Numbered from the stretch's first letter, positions 1 to 8,665 are shown. The stretch: 41,731 bases of DNA from an uncultured Acidobacteriia bacterium (GCA_903925975.1 CAIYHG010000055.1:1-41731); one strand, 5' to 3'. The notes: generated by a model from the sequence alone, not told the origin. Translations and numbers: made by a program.

Positions 1-236
1 ATCATTCCTTCCCCATAACCCGGCACTCTCCTGCGGTTTAGTTCACCGAGCGGTCTCCTCACTTTCGCGGCGTTTGGGCCGCCCTAACTCCCCAGCTTTC
101 GCGCGCCGCGAAACTGATGAGACCTTCTTCAGTCACGGCCGAAACGTTTTTCGTAACCTGCTGCCAATCAACAACTTGAGATAATTCCGCCGCTGGCCGC
201 GGCCTGCTCGCCTGCTACCCTCTTGGGCGAGGAACC
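1..236. other. Non-coding leader region
   Basis: No convincing gene is seen in these 236 bases. The only recognisable element is the ribosome binding site GAGGAA just before the ATG at 237. Open frames on the minus strand here are antisense to the next gene and have no codon or motif support. Confidence 0.5.
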
Positions 237-947
237 ATGGCGACTATTCGACAGATTGAGGCCAACCGCCGCAACGCAATGAAATCCACCGGCCCGCGCT
301 CCGCCGAGGGCAAGGCCGCTTCCCGTTTCAATGCTTTCAAAACCGGAATCGACGCGCAATCCACGGTCATTCCCGGCGAGGACCCGCGCGTGCTCGACGA
401 ACTCACGGCCGAGTATCACGAACGCTTCCGCCCTGCCACGCCCGACCACCGCTTTCTGGTCGATACCCTCGTCAACGCCGAGTGGCAGCTCCGCCGTTTG
501 CGGCAAGTCGAGGCCCAACTCTGGCGGTGCGAATGGGACGAGACGCCCTCCGATGGCATCCCCCTCTGGCTCGGCCGGGCCTACGTCCGATCCACCGACC
601 GCTTCACGCGCCTCCAGCGCCGCATTGACGCCGCCGAACGCGCCTACCGCCGCGCACTCGAAAAGCTGGAGCGCCCCAGTGCCGCTCCGCTCGATGCCGC
701 GCTACTCCCGTCCGGCGAAGCCGAAGCGTTGCTCGAATATGCCCTGGCCTGCCCGCCGTCGTTCCCCGGCGAATCCGGCGGCCCCCCCGCGCCCGCGCCG
801 CAAGTTCACAGCCCCAGGCCCGTGATTGGGGTCGTTCCCTCCGCCGCGAAATCGGCGCCGCTTCGCCGCACCCCGAACCCGTTCCCAACCAGGAGTGACC
901 GCCACGGCGCGGAAAACCAAGACAGCATGATCCGGCCCATGCGTTAG
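237..947 (+). CDS. Conserved hypothetical protein, GPRSAEGK family
   Basis: A soluble 236-residue protein. The N-terminus (residues 1-40) carries the pattern NRRNAMKSTGPRSAEGKAAS followed by FNAFKTG. It matches a family of unknown function, recalled as very abundant in Acidobacteriota and Planctomycetes, with the form 'N..kStGPrt.eGK..s..NA.kHG'. The middle (about 60-150) is Arg/Glu/Trp-rich and probably helical. The C-terminus (about 175-236) is Pro/Ala/Ser-rich and looks disordered. The ATG at 237 has a good ribosome binding site (GAGGAA, 3 nt spacing). No signal peptide or membrane segment is seen, and no neighbour indicates a function. Family assignment is from memory of the motif; the role is unknown. 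Confidence 0.75.
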   Translation: MATIRQIEANRRNAMKSTGPRSAEGKAASRFNAFKTGIDAQSTVIPGEDPRVLDELTAEYHERFRPATPDHRFLVDTLVNAEWQLRRLRQVEAQLWRCEWDETPSDGIPLWLGRAYVRSTDRFTRLQRRIDAAERAYRRALEKLERPSAAPLDAALLPSGEAEALLEYALACPPSFPGESGGPPAPAPQVHSPRPVIGVVPSAAKSAPLRRTPNPFPTRSDRHGAENQDSMIRPMR

Positions 948-1106
948 CCCAAGAGACCCGCGCCACCCCGTGCCGAGGCGCGACCGACCAGGGAGCGGTG
1001 CGTGCGCTCTCATCTCGGCAAACCGCCTCAACAGCCGCGCGAATTCCCCGCGCCGTCCCTCCGCGGTACGCCGCTGGAACCCTGCCGAACTGTTGCCGCC
1101 GGAGGT

Positions 1107-1134
1107 TTGAATCCGGGGTTGAGAGTACGATAAT
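1107..1134 (+). promoter_or_regulatory. Candidate sigma70-type promoter
   Basis: TTGAAT (1107-1112) and GATAAT (1129-1134) are separated by 16 bp in the 250-bp gap before the membrane protein at 1201. Four of six bases match the -35 consensus and five of six the -10. The rest of the gap (948-1106) shows nothing recognisable. Confidence 0.35.
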
Positions 1135-1200
1135 GAAGGCGTAGAACCGCGGCCTCAGAAGGTCGGCCGCAGCCAGGAACGGGTCGGTTTTTTCCTCACC

Positions 1201-2106
1201 ATGAATTCCGGGAAGCTCGCATGGGCAGCGCTGGCAATACTGTTAATCCCCGCATTCGTCATACCCTCGCCAACTTCTGATTTTCCGGCGTGGATAGTGG
1301 GGGCGCACTTGGCCGGTGACGCAGCCCGGCTATATTCCTTCGATGAATCGCAGAAGATTACCGGCGCTTTTGCCGAACCGCGCAATGGGGTGTGGGCTTT
1401 TGTCCGGCCGCCGGTTTATGCCAGTTTGTTGAAGCCGTTGGCGTGGTTGAGCGCGCCCCACGCATACGTCGCGTGGCAACTTCTCAACATCGCGGCGTTT
1501 GGAATCGCCTTGTGGCTAATTTGGCCCTCAAGATGGGCTCTGGTTACGGTGCTCTTCCCGCCGCTTTTTACGAGCTTCAAACAGGGGCAGGATATGCCGC
1601 TGTTCCTATTGGCCGTGGCCGTCTCGGCACGGCTCATGCGCAGCCGGCCATTCCTGGCTGGGGCGGCGTTGGCTTTCCTTGGGTTGAAATTCCACCTGAT
1701 TTTGCTCATTCCCGTATTCTTCGTGATGAAAAGATGCTGGAGAATGGCAAGCGGATTTCTGGCTGGCGCGGCGCTGCTCCTGGCCGCCTGTTTCGCGCTC
1801 TATGGGACGAGCTGGATCACGCTCTATCCTCGGTTCGTCATGGAGAATCAACGGCATCTTCAACCATCGGCTTTGGTCGAACCGTTTGGCCCCGTATGGT
1901 TTGCTTTGCTGCTCGCCGTTGCGGTGGGCTTGATGATCCTGATGGGAGTTATTAGGAGCGAGGAAACGGCCCTATTTACTACGCTCGCGATCGGCTTGGT
2001 GACGGCACCGCATTTGTATCCCTATGACCTGGTGCTGGGCATGCCTCTGTTATTGCTCATGCTGTGCAAGTACGGCCACCCGGCCTCCGGCGTCAGCGGC
2101 GGTTGA
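1201..2106 (+). CDS. GT87-like integral membrane protein (DUF2029)
   Basis: A 301-residue polytopic membrane protein with about eight hydrophobic segments. The N-terminal loop has an SDFPAW stretch, then FVRPPVYA and LKPLAWL near residues 65-80, then FKQGQDMPLFLLA near 120-135, and a GLKFHLILLIP segment near 160. This order matches the GT87/DUF2029 family of polyprenyl-phosphate-mannose-dependent mannosyltransferases, which act on the outer face of the cytoplasmic membrane. It is shorter than usual (about 380-450 residues), so it may be a minimal or C-terminally shortened member. The ATG at 1201 has no clear ribosome binding site. A GC-rich hairpin starts at the stop codon, so it is probably a single-gene unit. 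The substrate is unknown; the family call is moderate. Confidence 0.65.
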   Translation: MNSGKLAWAALAILLIPAFVIPSPTSDFPAWIVGAHLAGDAARLYSFDESQKITGAFAEPRNGVWAFVRPPVYASLLKPLAWLSAPHAYVAWQLLNIAAFGIALWLIWPSRWALVTVLFPPLFTSFKQGQDMPLFLLAVAVSARLMRSRPFLAGAALAFLGLKFHLILLIPVFFVMKRCWRMASGFLAGAALLLAACFALYGTSWITLYPRFVMENQRHLQPSALVEPFGPVWFALLLAVAVGLMILMGVIRSEETALFTTLAIGLVTAPHLYPYDLVLGMPLLLLMLCKYGHPASGVSGG

Positions 2107-2130
2107 GGCGCGGGCGGCGCCGCCCGCCTC
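2105..2130 (+). terminator. GC-rich hairpin after the GT87-like gene
   Basis: GAGG, CGGGCGGC, GCCGCCCG, CCTC: a perfect 16-bp self-complementary core with flanking GAGG/CCTC arms (2 extra bases on the left). It begins at the stop codon at 2104-2106. There is no U-tract, so termination strength is uncertain. Confidence 0.5.
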
Positions 2131-2253
2131 TATGCGCCTGTTTCTTACAGGGCCGTTACCTTACGCGCACCCGACGCGCCCTATCTCTCCGGGCGAAGCC
2201 GTTACGGTTGCCTCTATCCCCGGTTTTCCGACGAGCCTTTGGAGAACGCTTAC

Positions 2254-3639
2254 ATGAGACTTATCAGACCTGTTGTTTCCGGAATCTCGCTACTTTCGAT
2301 TCTGTTGAGTTCCTCGCCCCTTTACGCCGCGAGCGATCACGTGCGCGGCGTGACCGCGATCACGGAGGTATTCGGCGACGGGCAAAAGGTAAGCGCCGTG
2401 GCGGTGGAATACGATGCCGTCATCGCGAATTCAAAACTCTCCCCCTCCGCCTTCTCGGTCGAAGGTAAGTCGATCACCAAGGTGTATGCCAATAGCGCGG
2501 CCGCAAAGGCCGCCAAAGGCGCCGACGGGCGCTACGTCATCATAGAACTCGCCACGGCGCAAACGACTGTTTCGGCGAATGGCCAGGCTACGCCGGCAGC
2601 AGCGGCCGATGGTAGAGGCCCCGGCGCCGGCGGAGCGGCCGGCGGCGGCGCGAACGCCGGGCCGGGTGGCGGCGGAGCGAACGGCGGGCCGGGCGGTGGA
2701 GCGCAAACGGGCCGTGGTCAGGGCCAGGGCCGCACGTTTCCGATGGTCTCGGTTCCGGTACTGAGAGCTTCCGTGACGCAGACCGGAAGCATCACCACGG
2801 CCGCGGGCAGGCAGTACCCGCCCGATGCCGCCGCGATGACCAACGATAAGACCGTCAACCTGGTAGCGGATGACTTCCAGCAATTGGTTTTCAAGGACGC
2901 AAAGACGGGCGGGTCGTTGATGTATAACCTTTTCGTGCCCAAGAAGTATGACAAGGCCAAGTCGTACCCCATGGTGCTGTTCATCCATGACGCGGGCGTA
3001 CTCAGCGGCGACGTGAAAATGGCGTTAGTCCAAGGGGTCGGGGCGGCGATCTGGGCGATGCCGTCGGAACAGGCGAAACACGAGTCCTTCGTGCTGGCGC
3101 CGCAGTATGCCAAGACGATGAGCAGCGACGATTGGGAGACGCTCGTGGACCTGATCGATTCTCTGGCCGGCCAATACAGTATCGACAAGAACAGGCTCTA
3201 CGCCACAGGCCAGTCGATGGGCTGCATGAACGAGATCGGGATGAGCATCAAGTATCCGGACCTGTTTGCCGCGCTGATGCTGGTCGCCGGCCAGTGGAAC
3301 GCACAGGCGACGTCAGTGTTGGCCAACAAGAAGATGTGGATCCTGGTCGCCGAGGGAGACAGCGGGGCGTTCCCCGGCATGAACGCGTCCGTCGCGGTAT
3401 GGGAGGCGGCGGGAACGAAGGTCACCAAGGCGCGGTGGAACGCGCGGGCCAGTGCGGCGGAAAACGCGGCCAACTTCAAGAAGATGATTGACGAAGGCAA
3501 CAATATCAAGTACGTGGTGTTCGATAAGGGAACCGTGTGGCCCGAAGGCGTAGTGGGCGCCATGGAGCACATGCAGACATGGAAAGTCGCCTATTACATT
3601 GAGGGCGTTCGGGACTGGCTGTTCGCGCAGAAGAAGTAG
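2254..3639 (+). CDS. Secreted alpha/beta hydrolase (PHB-depolymerase/esterase-like)
   Basis: A 461-residue secreted hydrolase. A signal peptide covers roughly residues 1-26 (ends SSPLYAAS). An N-terminal beta-rich region (about 30-115) is followed by a Gly-rich linker (about 118-160). The C-terminal half is an alpha/beta hydrolase with VLFIHDAG near the oxyanion region, the nucleophile elbow GQSMG (Ser321), and the late His in MEHMQTWK. The layout matches secreted esterases of the prolyl-oligopeptidase or PHB-depolymerase type, common in Acidobacteriota. The ATG at 2254 is chosen over an upstream in-frame TTG at 2239 because GGAG lies 9 nt before it and the signal peptide starts there. The natural ester is unknown. 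It converges on the glycyl radical enzyme gene with a 55-bp gap; no functional link is evident. Confidence 0.75.
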   Translation: MRLIRPVVSGISLLSILLSSSPLYAASDHVRGVTAITEVFGDGQKVSAVAVEYDAVIANSKLSPSAFSVEGKSITKVYANSAAAKAAKGADGRYVIIELATAQTTVSANGQATPAAAADGRGPGAGGAAGGGANAGPGGGGANGGPGGGAQTGRGQGQGRTFPMVSVPVLRASVTQTGSITTAAGRQYPPDAAAMTNDKTVNLVADDFQQLVFKDAKTGGSLMYNLFVPKKYDKAKSYPMVLFIHDAGVLSGDVKMALVQGVGAAIWAMPSEQAKHESFVLAPQYAKTMSSDDWETLVDLIDSLAGQYSIDKNRLYATGQSMGCMNEIGMSIKYPDLFAALMLVAGQWNAQATSVLANKKMWILVAEGDSGAFPGMNASVAVWEAAGTKVTKARWNARASAAENAANFKKMIDEGNNIKYVVFDKGTVWPEGVVGAMEHMQTWKVAYYIEGVRDWLFAQKK

Positions 3640-3694
3640 CCGGCGCCCCTTTCGAGTGCGGCGTCCGGCCCCGGTACGTCAGTCCCGGCGCCCG

Positions 3695-6082
3695 CTAAAT
3701 GCGGTGCTCGGTGCGGGCGATTACTTCGTCCTGCATGGGGCGGTTGAGCTGCGTGAAGTAGGCGCTGTAGCCGGCTACACGCACCACCAGATTGCGGTAG
3801 TCCTGGGGATGTTCCTGCGCGGCGAGCAACGTCTCGCGCGTCACCACGTTGAACTGCACGTGCTTGCCGCCCCGGCTGAAGTAAGTGCGCAGCAGCGCGG
3901 CGAGTTTCTCCAAATCGGCGGGCTGCTCCAGAGCCGAGGGATGAAACTTCATGTTCATCAGCGTGGCTTGGTACGGGTCCTGATCGATCTTGAGCGCGCT
4001 CCTCAGGACCGCCGTGGGTCCGTGCAGATCGTGGCCATGCATGGGAGACATGGTGCCGTCGGCGCAGATTTCGTGGGCGCGCCGGCCGTCGGGCGTCGCG
4101 CTCGTGAGCGCGCCTCCGGGCTGGTGGGAGGTGATGGAAATAGCGGTCGCTTTGTGGGTGCTGCCGTAGATCGTTGGCAGTTCCTCGGCCGTCTTCACCC
4201 AGAATGCGTAGAGATCGCGGGCGATGAGGTCCACGCGCTCGTCGCCGTTGCCGTACTTCGGAGAGGCGAGACACAACTTGCGGACGTCTTCGTAGCCCTG
4301 CCAGTCGGCGGCCAGCGCTTCCTTCAACTGGCGCATGGTGACGGTCCTCTCCTCGAACACCAGAAGCTTGACCGCGGCCAGCGAATCGGCGACGTTGATC
4401 ATGCCGACCGGGTTCATCACCGCGCCGTTCTCGAATGGCATGGTGCGATCCAGCGTGTCGCGGCCTGCTGCGACGCCGTCATGCATCAGCGAAGCGCGGA
4501 ATGGGTCCGGGAATAATTCGCGCGAAACCGAGAGTTCCACATTGTTCTTTTCGGCGAACAGTTCCATCAGATGTCTGAGCTGCCTCAGAAACGCCGCGTA
4601 GAATTGCTCGTACGTTGAGAAGTCCTCCCAGTCACCAGTCTCAACGCCAACCTTGAGCCCGGTATTGGGGTCGGTTCCATTCAGACGGAAGATGTCGAAC
4701 GCGAGGGGCACAACGAACATTCCCACGGCCGCCGTGCGGGATTTCGCCGGAAGGTTCGCATCCAAACAGCCCGTCATTACGTAATCCCGCGCTTCCTCCA
4801 GCGGAACGCCGTGGCCCGTAAAGAACTGGATGTAACTCTTGTCGCCGACGAAGGCGGGCATGCTCATTCCCGCGCGCACCACTTCCAATGCCTTGATCAG
4901 AAGCGGCTGCGGCGTCCCTTCATGCACGCGCAAGGTCAGCGTGTGATGCGGCGTGGCCGTAGCGCGCGCGGCATCGAGCAGCAGATAGGTGAGCGCGTTG
5001 GTGGCGTCGCTGCCATCGCTGTTCACGCCGCCGATCGTCCAGTTGTGCCACTTGGCCATGCCGGCATTCTTCTTGCGGTTGGCCTTTCCGGAGGTCCGGT
5101 TGAGCTGCATGTCTTTGATCCGAAGACACTCGAGCAGCTCCAGAACGGCTTCGTCGGTGATCAAGCCCGCATCCCGGTCGCGCCGGTAGAACGGGTACAT
5201 GTATTGATCGAACCGCCCGGCGGCGGTGGTGGGCGAGGGCGAGATCATCAGGAACACGAACCAGAAGGATTGAAGCGCCTCGTAGAAAGTGCGGGCGGGA
5301 TGCTCGGGTACGCGGCGGCAGGTCCCGGCGATTCTTTCCAGTTCGTTCTTGCGCTCGGGATTCGTTTCCGACGCGGCCAGCTTTGCGGCCAGCGCGGCGT
5401 AGCGGTTAGCGTACGCGATCGCCGCCTTGTGGACCAGGATGACCGATTTCAGATAGACCGCGCGTTTGCGGCAATCCTCGGACGTATACCGCAGATCGCG
5501 AAGTGCCTGCTCCGCTTCCTCGACGACGCTCCGCAGTCCCTGATTCAGGACTTTCGGGAAATCGATGCACATGAGGAAGAAGCCGGGTCCGAGGCCCAGT
5601 CCGGATTGGGCATATCCGCCGCCCGAACCGTCTTTGGCGTTTTTCCATGGAGGCAGAACGACCCCGGAGCGCATGAACGGCCAGAGCCGCTTGTGCTCGC
5701 CGACGATCTCGCTCATCCCGGCGACCAGCGTTTTCGGCCGCAGACCGGCGTTTACAACTTGCAGGTCCACTTCGTCCTGCGGGTCAATGCAATAGCCTTC
5801 CTGTTTGAGGGCGTCAATCTCATCCTGGGTCCAGATGCCATATTCGGGGTCGATTTCAAGGCCCATGGGCTTGCTCGCGCCGTTGCCCACAATCAGGTCG
5901 TCATTCCCTATAAAGATGGGAAGGCGTTCGAGTACCGCGGCGAAGGTCTTGGCGCGCCGGAGCAGCATCGGTTCGCTATCGGTTGCGGCGTACACCTCGC
6001 ACGCGATACAAAGCTTCTGAATGCAGATGGGGTAGCGGTCTACCTGAACCGATTTAGCCAGCCTTCTCACGCGCTCGGTCAT
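3695..6082 (-). CDS. Glycyl radical enzyme (PFL-like family), substrate unknown
   Basis: A 795-residue glycyl radical enzyme, the expected full length. The C-terminal radical loop RVAGYSAYF is present (Gly771, 24 residues from the end). The active-site thiyl Cys is in MTGCLDANLP (Cys439). In dehydratase, lyase and decarboxylase members such as glycerol dehydratase, choline TMA-lyase and hydroxyphenylacetate decarboxylase, the loop reads GC-x-E and the Glu is a catalytic base. Here it is GC-L-D (Asp441), so no known subfamily is assigned. It is not a pyruvate formate-lyase, which has two adjacent cysteines. An upstream GTG at 6115 would add 11 residues. The ATG at 6082 is preferred because GGGGAGG lies just before it, and the longer form would start inside the palindromic operator. 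The divergent MFS and activase genes are its evident partners. It is probably an oxygen-sensitive cytoplasmic enzyme. Confidence 0.9.
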   Translation of the reverse strand: MTERVRRLAKSVQVDRYPICIQKLCIACEVYAATDSEPMLLRRAKTFAAVLERLPIFIGNDDLIVGNGASKPMGLEIDPEYGIWTQDEIDALKQEGYCIDPQDEVDLQVVNAGLRPKTLVAGMSEIVGEHKRLWPFMRSGVVLPPWKNAKDGSGGGYAQSGLGLGPGFFLMCIDFPKVLNQGLRSVVEEAEQALRDLRYTSEDCRKRAVYLKSVILVHKAAIAYANRYAALAAKLAASETNPERKNELERIAGTCRRVPEHPARTFYEALQSFWFVFLMISPSPTTAAGRFDQYMYPFYRRDRDAGLITDEAVLELLECLRIKDMQLNRTSGKANRKKNAGMAKWHNWTIGGVNSDGSDATNALTYLLLDAARATATPHHTLTLRVHEGTPQPLLIKALEVVRAGMSMPAFVGDKSYIQFFTGHGVPLEEARDYVMTGCLDANLPAKSRTAAVGMFVVPLAFDIFRLNGTDPNTGLKVGVETGDWEDFSTYEQFYAAFLRQLRHLMELFAEKNNVELSVSRELFPDPFRASLMHDGVAAGRDTLDRTMPFENGAVMNPVGMINVADSLAAVKLLVFEERTVTMRQLKEALAADWQGYEDVRKLCLASPKYGNGDERVDLIARDLYAFWVKTAEELPTIYGSTHKATAISITSHQPGGALTSATPDGRRAHEICADGTMSPMHGHDLHGPTAVLRSALKIDQDPYQATLMNMKFHPSALEQPADLEKLAALLRTYFSRGGKHVQFNVVTRETLLAAQEHPQDYRNLVVRVAGYSAYFTQLNRPMQDEVIARTEHRI

Positions 6083-6107
6083 CAAAGCCTCCCCGGTCTT
6101 CAGCCTC

Positions 6108-6124
6108 GTATGCACTGTGCATAC
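6108..6124. promoter_or_regulatory. Perfect 17-bp palindrome, probable GntR/FadR-type operator
   Basis: GTATGCACTGTGCATAC is a perfect inverted repeat of 8+1+8 bp. It lies in the 77-bp gap between the divergent start codons of the glycyl radical enzyme (6082) and the MFS transporter (6160). From there one bound dimer could control both. The size and the GTAT..C half site fit FCD-type GntR regulators. A similar 17-bp site precedes the nearby GntR gene (9530-9546). No clear -35/-10 pair was found for either direction. Confidence 0.75.
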
Positions 6125-6159
6125 AATGGTGTTATCTTCAGACTATCATAGCTGAAACT

Positions 6160-7413
6160 ATGGCACTACAAACAGCCACGAACTTGGATTCAGGCCGCCG
6201 CTCCTGGGTCGCACCCTTTCTCGCCGTCGTCTTCGGGATGATCGCGATGCAGATGTCGAATCTAGGCTTCTCGCCGCTGCTGCCGGCCATCCAGGGGGAA
6301 TTCAAGATCAACTACGCGCAACTGGGGCTGTTCACCGGCGTATACGGCATTATGGGGATCATCCTCAGCGTTCCGGCGGGACTGCTGGCGCGCAAGCACG
6401 GTGAAAAGACGGTCTTGCTGTTCGGGCTGTCGCTGATCACCGCGGGGCTGGTTACGCTCGCGGCATCGCCGACTTTCGCTGTGGCGCTCGCCGGGCGCGT
6501 GGTCTGGCTATCGGGGTACCGGCTCGCGTTTGTGTGCGTAATGATGGCGGTCGCCCTGACGGCGCCGCCCCGGTTGAAAGGCTCCACGATGGGAATTGTG
6601 GGCGCCGTCAGCGCATTCGCCACCGTGGTGGGCGCTCCATTCGGGAGCGAGATCGGGAAAGCGATGGGCTGGCGCGCCGGCATCGGCGGTTACGCTATCC
6701 TGGCGGCGGTAGGCGCGGTTGTATTTGCGCTTCTGTATCGGAGAGATCCCGAGGTGGATGTTCCCTTGCCGCACGGAGGAACGGCGGCCGGGAAACCCCA
6801 GGCGCAGACGCCCGCTCACAAGGTTCCCGTGGTGTGGGTAATGGCCGGCGGGATCGGACTCCTCAATATGGGCTCCTTCACCATGACCTTCTTCATACCG
6901 GTGGTGGTGACCTCCGTCTTCCATCTCACCCCGACCGATGCGGCCTTCATGATCAGCGGAGGCTATATCGGAGCCATCTTCGCCAACCTGCTGTGCGGCT
7001 ATATAGCCGACCGCGTGGAACGGGTGAACGTGATGATCGGGCTCGGAGCCGTGTTGGCCGTGGCCGCGCTGGGCCTGATGTCGACGAATCTGACGGTCTT
7101 CCGCATCGCCACAATCGTAATGGTGGCGCTGGGCCATACATCCACCAATCAGGGCTACGCAACGGTTGGCGCGGTGCTGAAAGGACGCGAGGTCGGCCCC
7201 GCGATGGGGATTGTGAGCCTGGGCGCGGGCATTTACGCCTATGTCGGACCGCAAACGATCGGCTTGCTGCGCGATTGGACCGGGAGTTTCACCGCCGGAT
7301 TCTATATGCTCTCGGGCGCCGCGGCGCTGGGCGTCATCCTGATGCTGGGGCTGAAGCGCAGCGAGAGCCGCCGCACTGCGTTGGCGTACGCCGCTTCGGG
7401 AGTGGGGAAGTGA
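6160..7413 (+). CDS. MFS transporter linked to the glycyl radical enzyme
   Basis: A 417-residue major facilitator protein with about 12 hydrophobic segments split into two halves by a charged loop near residues 190-220. The family-typical GLLARKHGEK loop follows the second segment, and GYIADRVERVNV is the equivalent loop in the second half. It probably imports the substrate of the glycyl radical enzyme or exports a product; the ligand cannot be told from sequence. Its stop overlaps the activase start by 4 bp (GTGA), so the two genes are translationally coupled. It diverges from the enzyme gene over a shared palindromic operator. The ATG at 6160 has only a weak ribosome binding site. The second half resembles the decayed MFS fragment at 8369-8665. 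Confidence 0.85.
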   Translation: MALQTATNLDSGRRSWVAPFLAVVFGMIAMQMSNLGFSPLLPAIQGEFKINYAQLGLFTGVYGIMGIILSVPAGLLARKHGEKTVLLFGLSLITAGLVTLAASPTFAVALAGRVVWLSGYRLAFVCVMMAVALTAPPRLKGSTMGIVGAVSAFATVVGAPFGSEIGKAMGWRAGIGGYAILAAVGAVVFALLYRRDPEVDVPLPHGGTAAGKPQAQTPAHKVPVVWVMAGGIGLLNMGSFTMTFFIPVVVTSVFHLTPTDAAFMISGGYIGAIFANLLCGYIADRVERVNVMIGLGAVLAVAALGLMSTNLTVFRIATIVMVALGHTSTNQGYATVGAVLKGREVGPAMGIVSLGAGIYAYVGPQTIGLLRDWTGSFTAGFYMLSGAAALGVILMLGLKRSESRRTALAYAASGVGK

Positions 7414-8345
7414 CTGCGGAGACGGCCGGGCTGCGGAGCGTCGCCGGCGTGGTGCTCAACATCCAGCACTACTCCATTCACGACGGACCGGGAATCCGGA
7501 GCACGATATTCCTGAACGGTTGCCCGCTGCGGTGCTGGTGGTGCCAGAATCCGGAAGCGGTGATCCTGCGGCCGCAACTATTCTTCGATGCGGGGAAGTG
7601 CGCCGGCTGCGGCGCGTGCGTTGCGGCATGCCCCAGGGGCGCGATATCCCTGGTTGACGGGCATTCCCGAACCGACCGGAATCTTTGCGATGCCTCGGGC
7701 CGTTGCGTCGCAGTATGCCCGCGGGAGGCGCGCACGCTGATGGGGCGGCGAACCACGGCGGGCGAGGCGTTCGACGAAGCGGCCGCGGACGCAATGTTTT
7801 ACGCCGATTCAGGCGGGGGAATCACGCTCAGCGGCGGCGATCCGCTAGTGCAAGCGGATTTCGCGGAGGCGCTGTTGAAGCTATGCCGTTCGGAAGGGAT
7901 TCATTCCACCGTGGACACGTGCGGGCAGGCTCCCTGGCCGGTTGTTGAAAGAGTGATCGGGCAGGCCGGCCTGGTGCTCTACGATCTCAAGCACATGGAC
8001 CCCGCGGCGCACCTTCGGGCAACCGGCGTATCGAATGAGTTGATCCTCGAAAATGCCCGCAGGATTCGTCGCGAGCTGGGCGTCCCGATGCGGATTCGCG
8101 TTCCCATCATTCCGGGGATGAACGACTCGGAAGAAAATCTGGAGGCCACGGCGCGGTTCGTCGCCGGGGAGTTGGGCAGGTCCACGCCGGTGCACGTGAT
8201 CCCGTATCACAAGCTCGGATCGGCGAAATACGAGCTGATGGAAATGCCCGGCCGCACGGATTGCGCCGTGCCGGACGCAGCGCGGATGGAGCAGGTTTGC
8301 GCCGTGTTTCGGGCTTTCGGCCTGGATGCCGCCATAGGCGGCTGA
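7410..8345 (+). CDS. Glycyl radical enzyme activase (radical SAM, ferredoxin insert)
   Basis: A 311-residue activating enzyme that would abstract hydrogen from Gly771 of the neighbouring glycyl radical enzyme. The radical-SAM motif NGCPLRCWWCQNP (Cys38, Cys42, Cys45) follows the family hallmark SIHDGPGIRST. A ferredoxin-like insert contains cluster motif 1, CAGCGACVAACP (Cys64, 67, 70, 74). Motif 2 is CDASGRCVAVCP, with Cys93, Cys99 and Cys103 but Ser96 where the second Cys normally stands. GGGITLSGGDPL and YDLKHMD are further family motifs. This architecture is typical of activases for dehydratase, decarboxylase and X-succinate-synthase type enzymes and differs from the short PFL activase. 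The GTG start at 7410 overlaps the MFS stop, with GGGGA just upstream. Apart from the Ser substitution it looks intact. Confidence 0.9.
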   Translation: MTAETAGLRSVAGVVLNIQHYSIHDGPGIRSTIFLNGCPLRCWWCQNPEAVILRPQLFFDAGKCAGCGACVAACPRGAISLVDGHSRTDRNLCDASGRCVAVCPREARTLMGRRTTAGEAFDEAAADAMFYADSGGGITLSGGDPLVQADFAEALLKLCRSEGIHSTVDTCGQAPWPVVERVIGQAGLVLYDLKHMDPAAHLRATGVSNELILENARRIRRELGVPMRIRVPIIPGMNDSEENLEATARFVAGELGRSTPVHVIPYHKLGSAKYELMEMPGRTDCAVPDAARMEQVCAVFRAFGLDAAIGG

Positions 8346-8368
8346 GCAGTGCCGGTATCGCGTCCGCG

Positions 8369-8665
8369 CGGAACATCCCCTCCCATCCCGTAGACTTGAT
8401 TCGAGCAGACCAGGCCGAGCCCGATGATCATGGCGACGGCGATACGGAAAACGAGCAAATTGTCGATGGTCATGCAAAGGGCGGAGATGATGATCAGACC
8501 CAGGAGAACTTTCATGACCTTCCAGCGGTCAAAGCGGTCAATCAGGTAGCCAAACAAAAGATTGGCGACCATGGCAAACAGGTAGGACGCGCTGATGACG
8601 TAGGAGGCGCCCACCGCATCCATACCGTAATTGCCCTTGATTTGACTAAGAACTGCGCCAATCCG
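8369..8665 (-). pseudogene. MFS transporter remnant (internal fragment)
   Basis: Translation from 8665 downward gives about 99 residues of an MFS second half: GAVLSQIKGNYGMDAVGAS, then membrane segments, the loop GYLIDRFDRWKV, NLLVFRIAVAM and SNQVYGMGGDVP. It aligns by eye with about residues 260-350 of the MFS at 6160, sharing ANLL.GY..DR...V, NL.VFRIA and NQ.Y. The frame opens after an in-frame TAG at 8666-8668. Similarity stops about 24 bp from the activase stop, so both ends of the transporter are missing. It lies just downstream of the GntR gene on the same strand, suggesting an ancestral gntR-MFS unit partly deleted when the activase side was joined. Confidence 0.75.

Noticed and set aside
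3695..6082. Naming the glycyl radical enzyme 4-hydroxyphenylacetate decarboxylase, benzylsuccinate synthase or pyruvate formate-lyase
   Set aside because: No small decarboxylase subunit or extra synthase subunits nearby, no Cys-Cys pair, and the GC-L-D loop does not match; only the broad family is supported.
4811..6151. Open frame of about 446 codons opposite the glycyl radical enzyme
   Set aside because: Antisense; the sense strand has the complete radical-enzyme motifs.
6534..7409. In-frame extension that would fuse 292 residues to the N-terminus of the activase
   Set aside because: The extension is an out-of-frame reading of the MFS gene; the GTG at 7410 overlapping the MFS stop gives the normal activase length.
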